DNA of 64,000 bases from the NCBI GenBank assembly GCA_024697625.1, contig JAILFJ010000129.1, positions 1-64,000 on the forward strand, in the 5' to 3' direction. The stretch's first letter is position 1; every line of letters starts with the position of its first letter. Source of the DNA: Oscillospiraceae bacterium. Lineage in GTDB: Bacteria > Bacillota > Clostridia > Oscillospirales > Oscillospiraceae. The notes beneath the pieces were generated by a model. That model had not been told where the DNA came from. It did not search any database and saw nothing but the letters and a program-made list of their open reading frames with translations. A program made the translations under genes and the position numbers. This document shows positions 55,328 to 63,281 of the stretch, one piece after another.

Positions 55328-55352
55328 GCCCCGCCGTTCGATCCGGCGGGGC
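55328..55352. terminator. GC-rich hairpin after the M4 peptidase gene
   Basis: GCCCCGCCG (55328-55336) pairs perfectly with CGGCGGGGC (55344-55352) around a 7-base loop. On the minus strand it follows the M4 peptidase gene by 178 bases, with TGTTTT further on; on the plus strand CTTTGC follows. Confidence 0.55.
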
Positions 55353-55529
55353 TTTGCATATGTCATTGTTCTATCTCGCCGCTTCCAAAAGCTGCGATGC
55401 TTTTGTGATAATTCCCTTGCTAAGATGTGACCGAAAACAGAGGAAATGTCAAGAGAAAGAGAAACAATACTTTCAAAATAAAGGAGCGAGCTCGAATCGC
55501 CGCTGCGGAAAACGATCAGAAGCGGAAGC

Positions 55530-58500
55530 TTATGCGTAACCCCAGCTCAACAGATTCCAGTCACCGTCCACGGTGCGCGCCAGCCACCACTGGTAGTCGG
55601 TATACTCCGTATCAGGCTCCCATGCGCCGCCGCCTTCTATGGGCGAATGGAAATCACTGAGAAATTCGACCACCTGAACATAGTTTTTTCCCTCGTCCAG
55701 GCTGTTTATCCACCGGATATTCTCCAGGCTGCCGCACACGTCCCCGGCGTAGCGCAGGGCGTGCATCTCGCAGCCTGTGAAGGACGCAAACTCGTCTTCT
55801 ATCAGTTTCACCGCCGCTTTCAAATCTTCCCGGGTATAAAGCTCGGAACTTCCGTAATCCACGGTCGCTTTCCCGCCAAAAGCTTTTTCACGGACGGGAG
55901 GCATGCCGTACAGAGACTGCAGCACCGTGAAATCCTCATTCTGAAATACCTCGACCGCTTCCAGACCGGTCTCAGGGAGTGCGCAGATTGTGCCGGGCTC
56001 AATCCTGAAAAGAATCAGATCGACGAGCGCCTGCGGGTCGATAATCTTGCGCAGCATACCGTCCAGTTCGCCGATCAAGCGCTTGACGGCGTCCCGTCCT
56101 TCTTGAGAGGCGAGAACAGTAAACAGCTTTTTCTTAACATCATCGCGATTCGATGCGTTTACCTGGGCTTCATCGTCCGCCGGTGCCTGCGCTACATCAC
56201 CTTGTTGCGCCGCTTCGTCTGCCGAGGCCTCTGCCGTGTCATCCGGTTCTTCACCGCCCTGCTCGGGCATAAGCGTCTCAAGGATCGGCAGGGCGATGGA
56301 AAACAGATCGTGCCATTCCTCAAACGTATAGACTGCAAGGCTCATGCTGTGCACATAGCCCTCATCGTCTGCTTCTGCTCGATACAGCAGCGGCAGCGTC
56401 AGGCCCGGGCGAACAACCGCCTGGATCGTGCGTCCATCCTCGCCCGCGTTGCCATAGTCGACCGAGATCAAGTCTGCGAAATACCGGGCATACAGTACCT
56501 TCAGAAGCGTGAGAAAGTCATTACTGTCCTGGGGCACCTCCTCGGCGGGCAAATCGCCTGTGCCGTCCGATGTCCCGATACTGCCCGGGTCGAGGCTCTC
56601 CGCAAGCTTGGTGAAAAGCGCATCCAGGATCTCATCCGCCGTATAATCCCGCGCATCTTTTTCCAGAGCTTCCGGATCGACGCCATAGATAGCTGCAAGG
56701 AGCTCATCGAGCACACCGGCGTACTCGCCGCGGCCCGCCATGATGTCGGCACAGCGCTGCGCGGCGCCCTTACTATCGACATTGAACAAGCGCAGCTGCC
56801 AGTGCCCGTCAGTGAAGCGCTCGTCGTCGGGCAGCGTCAGCTTCACCAGCGCCCGGTCATCCTCAAATGCTTCGGGGATCTCGTTCACGCCGAGGCGGGT
56901 GGCATCCATCGCGTCTGACAGCGCTTCCTGATAGCGCGCCATGTCCAGATATTCCATAATCCATGGCAGCAGCTGCCTGAGCTGCGGATAATCCGTGCCG
57001 GGTACGATTGCGCAGTCCACCGCGAACCAAAAAGCGCGCGCCTCCTCCAATGTCATGCCGCTTTCCGCGCACAGCTGCCAGGCCACACTGTTCAGTATGG
57101 AGGAATTTATATGCACGCCGCCGCGGTCGTTTATCACGGTGAGCTCTTTAACATTCGGCCAATAATAGAGGTCCCAGGTATACGCCGGCTGTTGGAACAT
57201 GTGTGGGTCGCTCATGCTTCGAATGATACCTAAAACAGAATTTTCGCCCAATGCCCAGGTCGTATCCTCTGTTGCCCCGGCCATCATCTCACAGAGATTG
57301 CCGTGAATGTCGCTTATGGCCTCGTTGATCGCGCCGTGATCATTTTTGTAGTCATTGTAGGTCATCGTCGCGTTCGTTACGCAGTGTGTGAACTCATGGG
57401 CCAGCACGTCCAGGCACTGAGAGTAATCGTTGGCGCTGCTGGAAATGAATGCCTCCCATCCGTAAAATGGTCCGGCGTAGCAGGCGTTATCGAGCGGCTG
57501 GTAGTCGTACTTGCAATAATCCTTCAAGATCAGGATCGGCGTACCCAGTCCGTCGCCGCCAATCCACCCAAGCTCCCGGTAGTAGTCCCAGGCACGGCAA
57601 TAGTTGTAAAGCGACAAAAGGCAGGTTTCATCCCAGCCGCTGTTGTCAACTGAGGCTTCCAGCTGTACCCGGCCGCTGTTGTAGATAAACTCATAGTAAT
57701 CCGCCACAACAATGCGGCGTTCAAGATTGCCGAGGTAATACATCCCTGTGCGGGTGTCCCGCATCAGCATGACGGAGATCTCCTGCGCGCTGCCGTCAGA
57801 CAGCGTCACCGTGCCTGTGTAGTCCGCCGGTTCCATGAACTCGAACACATACGCGGCGTCATAGCCGGAGGCTGCCGTCTCATCACCGGGACAAATGGCA
57901 GGCTGTTTGCACACATATTTGCCGTCCATCGTCACATAGTGTACCAGGAAGGGAAGTTCCACACCCTTCCGTACATCCCCGGACGAATTTTCGGTGTATA
58001 CGGCCCAGACAAAGCGTCGCTCCACCGGCTTTTCCTCCTCGGGGAAAAAATCGGGATTCAGGTTCACCGGCAGGATCACCTTTTCGGTTTGGCCTTCGAT
58101 CAGCCCGACTTCGACCTGATCCCCTGCGGACATGCGCTCCAGCACCAGCTCTTCAGCCTGCCGGGCGGTGATGCTTTCGGCCTGCTCAATGTCGGGCAGC
58201 TCATCCTCCACGCTGGCGACAAGCCCCAGCATGCTGCCGTCGGCATCAGTCACGAGCTTCACCGCACCGCCGGACACTGTGGTATCGGCGTACATCTGCC
58301 GGAACAGATAATAGACATTGCCTGCGGAGTCCGTCAGCATGCGCCACGGCACAAAGTGTATCCGTTCATCCCCGCCAAGGAGAGGGCTGACGGCAGAAAG
58401 GACTTTCGCCGCGTCTTCCATGCTTCGTATAGGCTCTTCGGTACACGCGCCGTCCACAAAGGTCAGGCGGCCATCCTGCGTGTATACCTTCGCCCCAAGC

Positions 58501-58646
58501 ACCTCAATGTCGGCGAGGGTAAGCGCTTCGGCTGCGTTGACATCTTCTGTCGGGGTATCCTCTGCCATTGCAGAGCCGGTTCCCATACAGGCAAACAGCA
58601 TCAGCGCTGCCAGAAAAGCACTTATGCGGGCTCTCCATCGTTTCAT
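55530..58646 (-). CDS. Large secreted M4-family (thermolysin-type) metallopeptidase
   Basis: An exported zinc endopeptidase of 1038 aa. A signal peptide (1-28, cleavage after AMA) leads into a propeptide region (about 35-290) with FTP/PepSY-like features. The catalytic domain (about 300-600) has LAHEFTHCVTN near 415 (HExxH), INEAISDIHGN (the zinc-binding Glu) and DRGGVHINSSILN near 510, matching the active-site His of thermolysin. The last 430 residues have no family I can name and are rich in Asp and Glu, with a low-complexity Ala/Asp/Glu stretch near 800-835. AAAGGAG lies before the ATG. The only good promoter on this strand is 390 bases upstream, giving a long leader. It stands inside the accessory segment. 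Substrates cannot be told from sequence. Confidence 0.88.
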   Translation of the reverse strand: MKRWRARISAFLAALMLFACMGTGSAMAEDTPTEDVNAAEALTLADIEVLGAKVYTQDGRLTFVDGACTEEPIRSMEDAAKVLSAVSPLLGGDERIHFVPWRMLTDSAGNVYYLFRQMYADTTVSGGAVKLVTDADGSMLGLVASVEDELPDIEQAESITARQAEELVLERMSAGDQVEVGLIEGQTEKVILPVNLNPDFFPEEEKPVERRFVWAVYTENSSGDVRKGVELPFLVHYVTMDGKYVCKQPAICPGDETAASGYDAAYVFEFMEPADYTGTVTLSDGSAQEISVMLMRDTRTGMYYLGNLERRIVVADYYEFIYNSGRVQLEASVDNSGWDETCLLSLYNYCRAWDYYRELGWIGGDGLGTPILILKDYCKYDYQPLDNACYAGPFYGWEAFISSSANDYSQCLDVLAHEFTHCVTNATMTYNDYKNDHGAINEAISDIHGNLCEMMAGATEDTTWALGENSVLGIIRSMSDPHMFQQPAYTWDLYYWPNVKELTVINDRGGVHINSSILNSVAWQLCAESGMTLEEARAFWFAVDCAIVPGTDYPQLRQLLPWIMEYLDMARYQEALSDAMDATRLGVNEIPEAFEDDRALVKLTLPDDERFTDGHWQLRLFNVDSKGAAQRCADIMAGRGEYAGVLDELLAAIYGVDPEALEKDARDYTADEILDALFTKLAESLDPGSIGTSDGTGDLPAEEVPQDSNDFLTLLKVLYARYFADLISVDYGNAGEDGRTIQAVVRPGLTLPLLYRAEADDEGYVHSMSLAVYTFEEWHDLFSIALPILETLMPEQGGEEPDDTAEASADEAAQQGDVAQAPADDEAQVNASNRDDVKKKLFTVLASQEGRDAVKRLIGELDGMLRKIIDPQALVDLILFRIEPGTICALPETGLEAVEVFQNEDFTVLQSLYGMPPVREKAFGGKATVDYGSSELYTREDLKAAVKLIEDEFASFTGCEMHALRYAGDVCGSLENIRWINSLDEGKNYVQVVEFLSDFHSPIEGGGAWEPDTEYTDYQWWLARTVDGDWNLLSWGYA

Positions 58647-59030
58647 TCAGGGATCACTCCTTTTCCGGTATATACCACAATTCCAACTACATAACGTTTC
58701 GAGACACGGTTGACCGAACAACCTGCGCCTTTCCTTCATAGTACCATGTTAAATTGCCCGACGGCCCTCTCGCGTGAGCACAGATCGATTTATTCAGCGT
58801 TTCCTGCATCTTATTGGATTTGTCAGGACGCTCAAATCCTGGACCTTGAAAGTGCATGCAGGGTAATTTGTGCAACCGGCAAATTTTGAGTACGGGCCAA
58901 TCTTCTCGATCAGTTTCCCCGTTTGGCAACAGCATCATCTGATACAGTTGTTGACGACATACTTGCGGGTTAACTCCTGACCTGATTCTCCTCTGATTCT
59001 CCTTTGGGAGAAGAATCTTCAAAATCTGAA
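58647..59030 (-). promoter_or_regulatory. Long untranslated leader of the M4 peptidase gene
   Basis: The promoter at 59036-59064 predicts a leader of about 380 bases. Near its 5' end, GATTCTTCTCC pairs with GGAGAATC around CAAA. A frame of about 110 codons stays open on this strand across the leader, but it has no ribosome site, its apparent start is the -35 box, and its residues suggest no family. I could not match the region to a known riboswitch, T-box or leader class. Confidence 0.4.
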
Positions 59031-59035
59031 ACGAT

Positions 59036-59064
59036 ATTTTAGCATATCCACGCCGCCTTTTCAA
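59036..59064 (-). promoter_or_regulatory. Promoter upstream of the M4 peptidase gene (extended -10)
   Basis: On the minus strand, TTGAAA (59059-59064) and TAAAAT (59036-59041) are 17 bp apart with TGC just before the -10. Confidence 0.65.
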
Positions 59065-59096
59065 GAACCTGTTTCTCTGTTTTTACAGTCTGGCGG

Positions 59097-59125
59097 TTGC
59101 TTTTCTGCATTTTCTGTGATAATAT
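59097..59125 (+). promoter_or_regulatory. Promoter of the GT-C/GT2 gene pair
   Basis: TTGCTT (59097-59102) and TAATAT (59120-59125) are 17 bp apart, 31 bases before the start codon, divergent from the M4 promoter. Confidence 0.65.
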
Positions 59126-59156
59126 TTCATCATCTCTGAGAAAAAAGGAATGAAGC

Positions 59157-60635
59157 ATGGACAATCTGGATTCTGTCAGACACCTTCTCTTTGTCGGAAC
59201 TTTTTTCGGCGTTATCATTCTGGACCTTCTTTTCGTACGGTTTGCCGTTCCGATCCACCGCACAGAGGTCAATGAAGCTTCCAGACTCATGCGCTTCAGC
59301 ACCGTTGCTGTGCTGATCCTCATGATTCTTTTCAGCAGCTGGGCCATGTCTCTCAACCCCATGTGGAACGGGAAGGAACCGGGACATCGGGACCAGTACG
59401 AGAAGATCACGGAATCTTTTCTGAACGGACATCTTTATTTCGACAATGTGCCGGTCGACCCGAAGCTAAACGAGATGGAAAACCCGTATGACCCTTATGC
59501 CCGCCTTGAGCTCGGGGTTGACTATTCCTGGGATCATGCTTTTTATAACGGACACTATTACATGTATTACGGCGTTGTACCGGTTCTGCTTCTTTTTCTT
59601 CCCTTTCGGATTCTTACCGGCAATGCCCTTACGGGGTATCACGCCACACAGGTTTTTGTGGCTGCCTACTTCTGCGGAGTATTCTGTCTGTTCCGCTTTC
59701 TGGCCCGCTGTTTTTTCCGAAAAATGAGTTATGCGGCCTGGCTTATGCTATGCATCACCGTCTCGTTTACAAGCCTGTGGTGCTGCATTGCATGTCCTGC
59801 TCTGTATAACACACCTGTCTCTTCAGCGCTCTGCATGGAGATTTGGAGTCTGTTCTTTTTCTCAAAGGCTGTCTGGGGTACGGAAGAAGAAAACAGATCC
59901 ATCGCATATGCATTTCTGGGTTCGCTGTTCGGAGCCCTTGCGTTCGGTTGCCGGCCTAACATTGCGCTCGGAAATCTGATTGCGATCCCTATGCTGCTGG
60001 TATACCTCAGAAAGCATCGTCTTTCTCTTCGCCTCCTGCTGAAGCTGCTCCTGGCGATCCTGCCGTATGTGATCATCGGCCTCGCCCTGATGTGGTACAA
60101 CAAGGCCCGCTTCGGGAATCCGCTGGAGTTTGGTCAGTCCTACCAGCTCACTGTCGCAGACCAGACTGCATACGGGGATCGCAGCCTGGCTGATATTCAT
60201 TGGGTCACAATCGCAAACGGACTGGTATTCAATTTCTTTCAGTCCCCCACGCTGGAGTATCACTTTCCCTTTGTCGGTGCAGCCGGCGTATTTCTCGCCT
60301 ATCCGGTTTTCTGCTATGTCTTTCTGGCGGCGGCTGATGACGGAACCAGACTTCGCATACGTGAGAATCAACTGTCGCTGCTTCTTATCTTTCTGGCTTT
60401 GACCGCAGTTCTGATTACGGTCGTCAATATCATGTGGTCACCGTTTCTCGCGGATCGGTACAGGGAAGATCTGATCTGGCTGATCGGGATACTGTGCTTC
60501 CTCTGTATCGGGTTCCGGCTCGAAGGCTTAAGGAATCCACTGGAAGGCAGCCGCTGGATCTGTCGATGGTGTATCTGGTCCCTGGCGGTTGGTTTCCTGC
60601 TTGGGGCAAACGACGCGATGTTTTATGCTGCATAA
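59157..60635 (+). CDS. GT-C-like membrane glycosyltransferase
   Basis: A 492-aa polytopic membrane protein with about eleven hydrophobic segments. After the second segment a large extracytoplasmic loop (about 70-140) includes FLNGHLYFDNVPVDP and ENPYDPYAR, followed by DHAFYNGHYYMYYGVVP, a pattern shared by a clostridial group of GT-C-type glycosyltransferases that use lipid-linked sugars. The acidic and aromatic loop fits the catalytic side of GT-C enzymes, but I cannot point to a proven catalytic pair. AAAGGA lies eight bases before the ATG. The GT2 gene follows by nine bases, so the two probably act in one pathway: GT2 loads a lipid carrier on the inside and the GT-C enzyme uses it outside. 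The acceptor is unknown. Confidence 0.72.
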   Translation: MDNLDSVRHLLFVGTFFGVIILDLLFVRFAVPIHRTEVNEASRLMRFSTVAVLILMILFSSWAMSLNPMWNGKEPGHRDQYEKITESFLNGHLYFDNVPVDPKLNEMENPYDPYARLELGVDYSWDHAFYNGHYYMYYGVVPVLLLFLPFRILTGNALTGYHATQVFVAAYFCGVFCLFRFLARCFFRKMSYAAWLMLCITVSFTSLWCCIACPALYNTPVSSALCMEIWSLFFFSKAVWGTEEENRSIAYAFLGSLFGALAFGCRPNIALGNLIAIPMLLVYLRKHRLSLRLLLKLLLAILPYVIIGLALMWYNKARFGNPLEFGQSYQLTVADQTAYGDRSLADIHWVTIANGLVFNFFQSPTLEYHFPFVGAAGVFLAYPVFCYVFLAAADDGTRLRIRENQLSLLLIFLALTAVLITVVNIMWSPFLADRYREDLIWLIGILCFLCIGFRLEGLRNPLEGSRWICRWCIWSLAVGFLLGANDAMFYAA

Positions 60636-60644
60636 GGAGTTCAA

Positions 60645-61586
60645 ATGGATCGAATTGCTGTACTGATTCCCTGCTATAACGAGGAAAAAACGGTTGCAAA
60701 GGTTGTCCGGGATTTTCGGTCGGCTCTGCCGGAAGCCGTGGTCTATGTTTATGACAACAATTCTTCCGACCGGACAGCAGAGCTTGCTCTGGAAGCCGGG
60801 GCGATCGTACGGCATGAACACAAGCAGGGCAAAGGCAATGTAATCCGCAGCATGTTCCAGGATATTGACGCCGAGTGTTACCTGATGGCAGACGGTGACG
60901 ATACCTATCCTGCGGAAGCCGCCCCTGAACTGGTCCGCCCCATACTCGATCACGGAGCGGACATGGTAGTAGGAGACCGGCTTTCTTCCACCTATTTCGC
61001 CGAAAACAAGCGCCCCTTTCATAATCTGGGAAATGTCGGCGTGCGCCGTGCAATCAACCTTCTGTTTCGAAACAACATCAAGGATATCATGACCGGGTAC
61101 CGCGCCTTCAGTTATGAGTTTGTCAAGACGTTTCCTGTCCTCTCAAAGGGTTTTGAAATTGAGACGGAGATGAGCATTCATGCGGTGGACAAGAACATGA
61201 ACATCGAGAATGTCGTCATTGACTATCGCAACAGACCGGAGGGCAGCATCTCAAAGCTGAACACCTATTCGGACGGATGGAAGGTGATCCTGACCATCAT
61301 CCGGCTCTACCGCGTGTATCGGCCGATGGCTTTTTTCGGGCTGATCTCCCTTGCTCTGGCGCTGCTTGCTGTGCTTCTGTTTCTCCCCATTATGGGAGAA
61401 TACGTCACGACAGGCCTCGTTCCCCGCTTTCCAACGCTGATCGTCTGCGGCTTTCTGGCGATTGCCGCCATTCAGTCTCTCTTCACAGGCCTGACCCTGC
61501 AGACCATCCAGAAAAAGAACCTGCAGGATTTTGAAATGCTGCTGATGCGGGCAAAGAGAGAAAAACGTGAGATGGATTCCAAATAG
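60645..61586 (+). CDS. Family 2 glycosyltransferase, polyprenyl-phosphate sugar synthase type
   Basis: A 313-aa GT2 enzyme with the dolichol-phosphate-mannose-synthase layout: VLIPCYNEEKTV (about 6-17), YDNNSSDRT, then MADGDDTYP (about 85-93) with the metal-binding Asp residues, TGYRAFS (about 150), YRNRPEGSISKL near 198, and two C-terminal membrane helices (about 228-248 and 262-285). It likely moves a sugar from a nucleotide donor to undecaprenyl phosphate. Its GGAG ribosome site begins at the GT-C stop codon, indicating coupling. A terminator follows directly. Confidence 0.9.
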   Translation: MDRIAVLIPCYNEEKTVAKVVRDFRSALPEAVVYVYDNNSSDRTAELALEAGAIVRHEHKQGKGNVIRSMFQDIDAECYLMADGDDTYPAEAAPELVRPILDHGADMVVGDRLSSTYFAENKRPFHNLGNVGVRRAINLLFRNNIKDIMTGYRAFSYEFVKTFPVLSKGFEIETEMSIHAVDKNMNIENVVIDYRNRPEGSISKLNTYSDGWKVILTIIRLYRVYRPMAFFGLISLALALLAVLLFLPIMGEYVTTGLVPRFPTLIVCGFLAIAAIQSLFTGLTLQTIQKKNLQDFEMLLMRAKREKREMDSK

Positions 61587-61589
61587 ACC

Positions 61590-61628
61590 GATGCCTCTGA
61601 GCTTATACAGGAAAAGCTCGGAGGCATC
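61590..61628. terminator. Convergent terminator of GT2 and radical SAM genes
   Basis: A 15-bp stem (61590-61604 with 61614-61628, one G-U) contains the end of the radical SAM gene and is followed by TCTCT on the plus strand. Confidence 0.8.
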
Positions 61629-62604
61629 TCTCTATCAGGATTTCGTTTCCCACCGGCACAGAGGAGGCTGAAACCTGCAGCAATGCCAGCTGGAACCTCT
61701 CTGTGAGCCAGTGAATATTGCATTTTTTCTGCCCGATCATCTGGGAGAGCAGTTCCGGCCTGACCAGCAGGCGGATCTCCGCTCCGGTACAGTCGAGCGA
61801 GCTTAAAAGTGCCTCTGAACGGTTTCGGAGCACTCTGCTCCGTACCAGCTCACCCAGGGCCGGATGATAGGCCCCGGCTGCAGCTCCGCCAGCTGAGAGC
61901 AGCTCGGTCGGGTTCAGGCCGAGTCGTATCACAGGAATCCCGCGTTCTTCCAGAACAGGCCAGATCTGTGCACAGATCCGGACTGCGTCCTCCACCGTAT
62001 GTTCTCTGTACTCTCCCCGCCGCCACAGCTGCTCCAGCTTTGTTCCGCGGACAACAACCGCGGGATAGATCCGCATGGCATCCGGCTGCAGCGCAGCCAT
62101 CTTCTTTGCCGACTCCAGTGCTCCTGCATCGTCGTCCCCCGGAAGCCCTGTCATCATCTGAAGAACCAGATGAAAGCCGCCTGATCTGACCATGTCAGCA
62201 GCATGCTCCACATCCTCGGCAGTGTGACCGCGGCCGCTGAGCCGGAGCACAGAGTTTCTCATCGACTGAGCACCGAGCTCTACCGTCCCGACTCCATACG
62301 CATGCAGGATCTGTAAGATCTCAGGACTGACGGCATCCGGTCTTGTGGAGATCCGGATGGAAGAGAAATGGCCCTTTGCAGTTTCCAGATATCCCAGCAT
62401 TTCATCCCTCGGGAGTGCAGTGAAGCTCCCGCCGTAGAGCGCCAGTTCCGCATCATGATGATCTGCTCTGCAAAGTTCTTTCAGGTCGGCTAAGGCCCTT
62501 TCCGCTTCGGCTCCCGTAATCTCCCGCTGGTTGCAGAAAACGCATGCGTGGGGACAGCCAAGATGGGGGATAAAAATGGGTAAAATCTTTTTTCGAGCAC
62601 TCAT
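61603..62604 (-). CDS. Elp3-like radical SAM protein
   Basis: A 333-aa radical SAM protein. The iron-sulphur motif is CPHACVFC (Cys 17, 21, 24, spacing C-x3-C-x2-C), followed by ALYGGSFTALP (about 55-65), RISTRPDAV (about 83-91), ELGAQSM (about 110-116) and QMMTGLPGDD (about 148-157), all typical of the Elp3/B12-binding-like clade found next to rnc and smc in many Clostridia. The lysine acetyltransferase domain of true Elp3 is absent, so tRNA modification is not assured. Its ATG overlaps the rnc stop by four bases (ATGA). The reaction is not established. Confidence 0.88.
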   Translation of the reverse strand: MSARKKILPIFIPHLGCPHACVFCNQREITGAEAERALADLKELCRADHHDAELALYGGSFTALPRDEMLGYLETAKGHFSSIRISTRPDAVSPEILQILHAYGVGTVELGAQSMRNSVLRLSGRGHTAEDVEHAADMVRSGGFHLVLQMMTGLPGDDDAGALESAKKMAALQPDAMRIYPAVVVRGTKLEQLWRRGEYREHTVEDAVRICAQIWPVLEERGIPVIRLGLNPTELLSAGGAAAGAYHPALGELVRSRVLRNRSEALLSSLDCTGAEIRLLVRPELLSQMIGQKKCNIHWLTERFQLALLQVSASSVPVGNEILIERCLRAFPV

Positions 62605-63278
62605 GCCCGCTGTTTTTCAAGCGCCGCTCCGGCAGCGGCCTGCTCTGCTTCCTTCTTGCTCTTGCCCGTTCCCTCTCCTGCGTAAATGCCGTTTAAATAT
62701 ACGGCAAAACGGAAACACTTGTCATGGTCCGGACCGTCCTCGCTCAGAAGCCGGTATTCAATGCTGTTTCCCGGAACCCGTTGGATCAGCTCCTGAAGCT
62801 CTGTTTTAGGATCTGCACGCTCTGAGCGAATGATTGTTTCCGCATTTTTTAAAACATGGCTCTCGATAAATCGCTCTGCTTCTGAAAGCCCGCCATCCAG
62901 AAAAATCGCCGCAATGACAGCTTCCACCAGATCGGCCAGCACACTCACCCTCTGACGGCCGTCAGATCGCTCCTCCCCGCGTCCCAGTCTCAGCAACCGT
63001 CCGAGTTCAAGCGTCTGCGCCACATGGTACAGGCTTTCCTCACAGACCAGCTTGGAACGGATCCTGGTCATCCTGCCCTCAGGCAGAGCAGGCTCACAGC
63101 GGTACAGCTTCTCAGCCGTCACCATATCGAGTATGGCGTCACCGAGGAACTCCAGCCTCTCATAGCATTCCGCATGTGCGTTCGGGTGTTCATTAACCCA
63201 GGAGCTGTGGGTAAATGCGGTCCTCAGCAGCTCAGGGTTTTGAAAAACATATCCGATTTCTTTCTGCAGCTTCTGCAC
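62601..63278 (-). CDS. rnc: Ribonuclease III
   Basis: Cuts double-stranded RNA, including rRNA precursors. The 225-aa protein has the signature ERLEFLGDAIL (about 40-50), the second catalytic segment VLADLVEAVIAAIFLDGG (about 111-128) with Asp and Glu, and a C-terminal double-stranded RNA-binding domain (about 155-225) ending in KSKKEAEQAAAGAALE. The start is a GTG, six bases after GGAG that overlaps the plsX stop. In many Clostridia acpP lies between plsX and rnc; here the gap is three bases and acpP is missing. Confidence 0.95.
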   Translation of the reverse strand: MQKLQKEIGYVFQNPELLRTAFTHSSWVNEHPNAHAECYERLEFLGDAILDMVTAEKLYRCEPALPEGRMTRIRSKLVCEESLYHVAQTLELGRLLRLGRGEERSDGRQRVSVLADLVEAVIAAIFLDGGLSEAERFIESHVLKNAETIIRSERADPKTELQELIQRVPGNSIEYRLLSEDGPDHDKCFRFAVYLNGIYAGEGTGKSKKEAEQAAAGAALEKQRA

Positions 63279-63281
63279 TTC

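Noticed and set aside
54816..55408. Plus-strand frames across the integrase/macro remnants
   Set aside because: They have no ribosome site and their translation shows no family pattern, whereas the minus strand shows integrase and macro-like motifs.
58687..59064. 125-codon minus-strand frame before the M4 peptidase gene
   Set aside because: Its TTG start is the -35 box of a good promoter, it has no ribosome site, and no family resemblance. I treat the region as leader, with low certainty.
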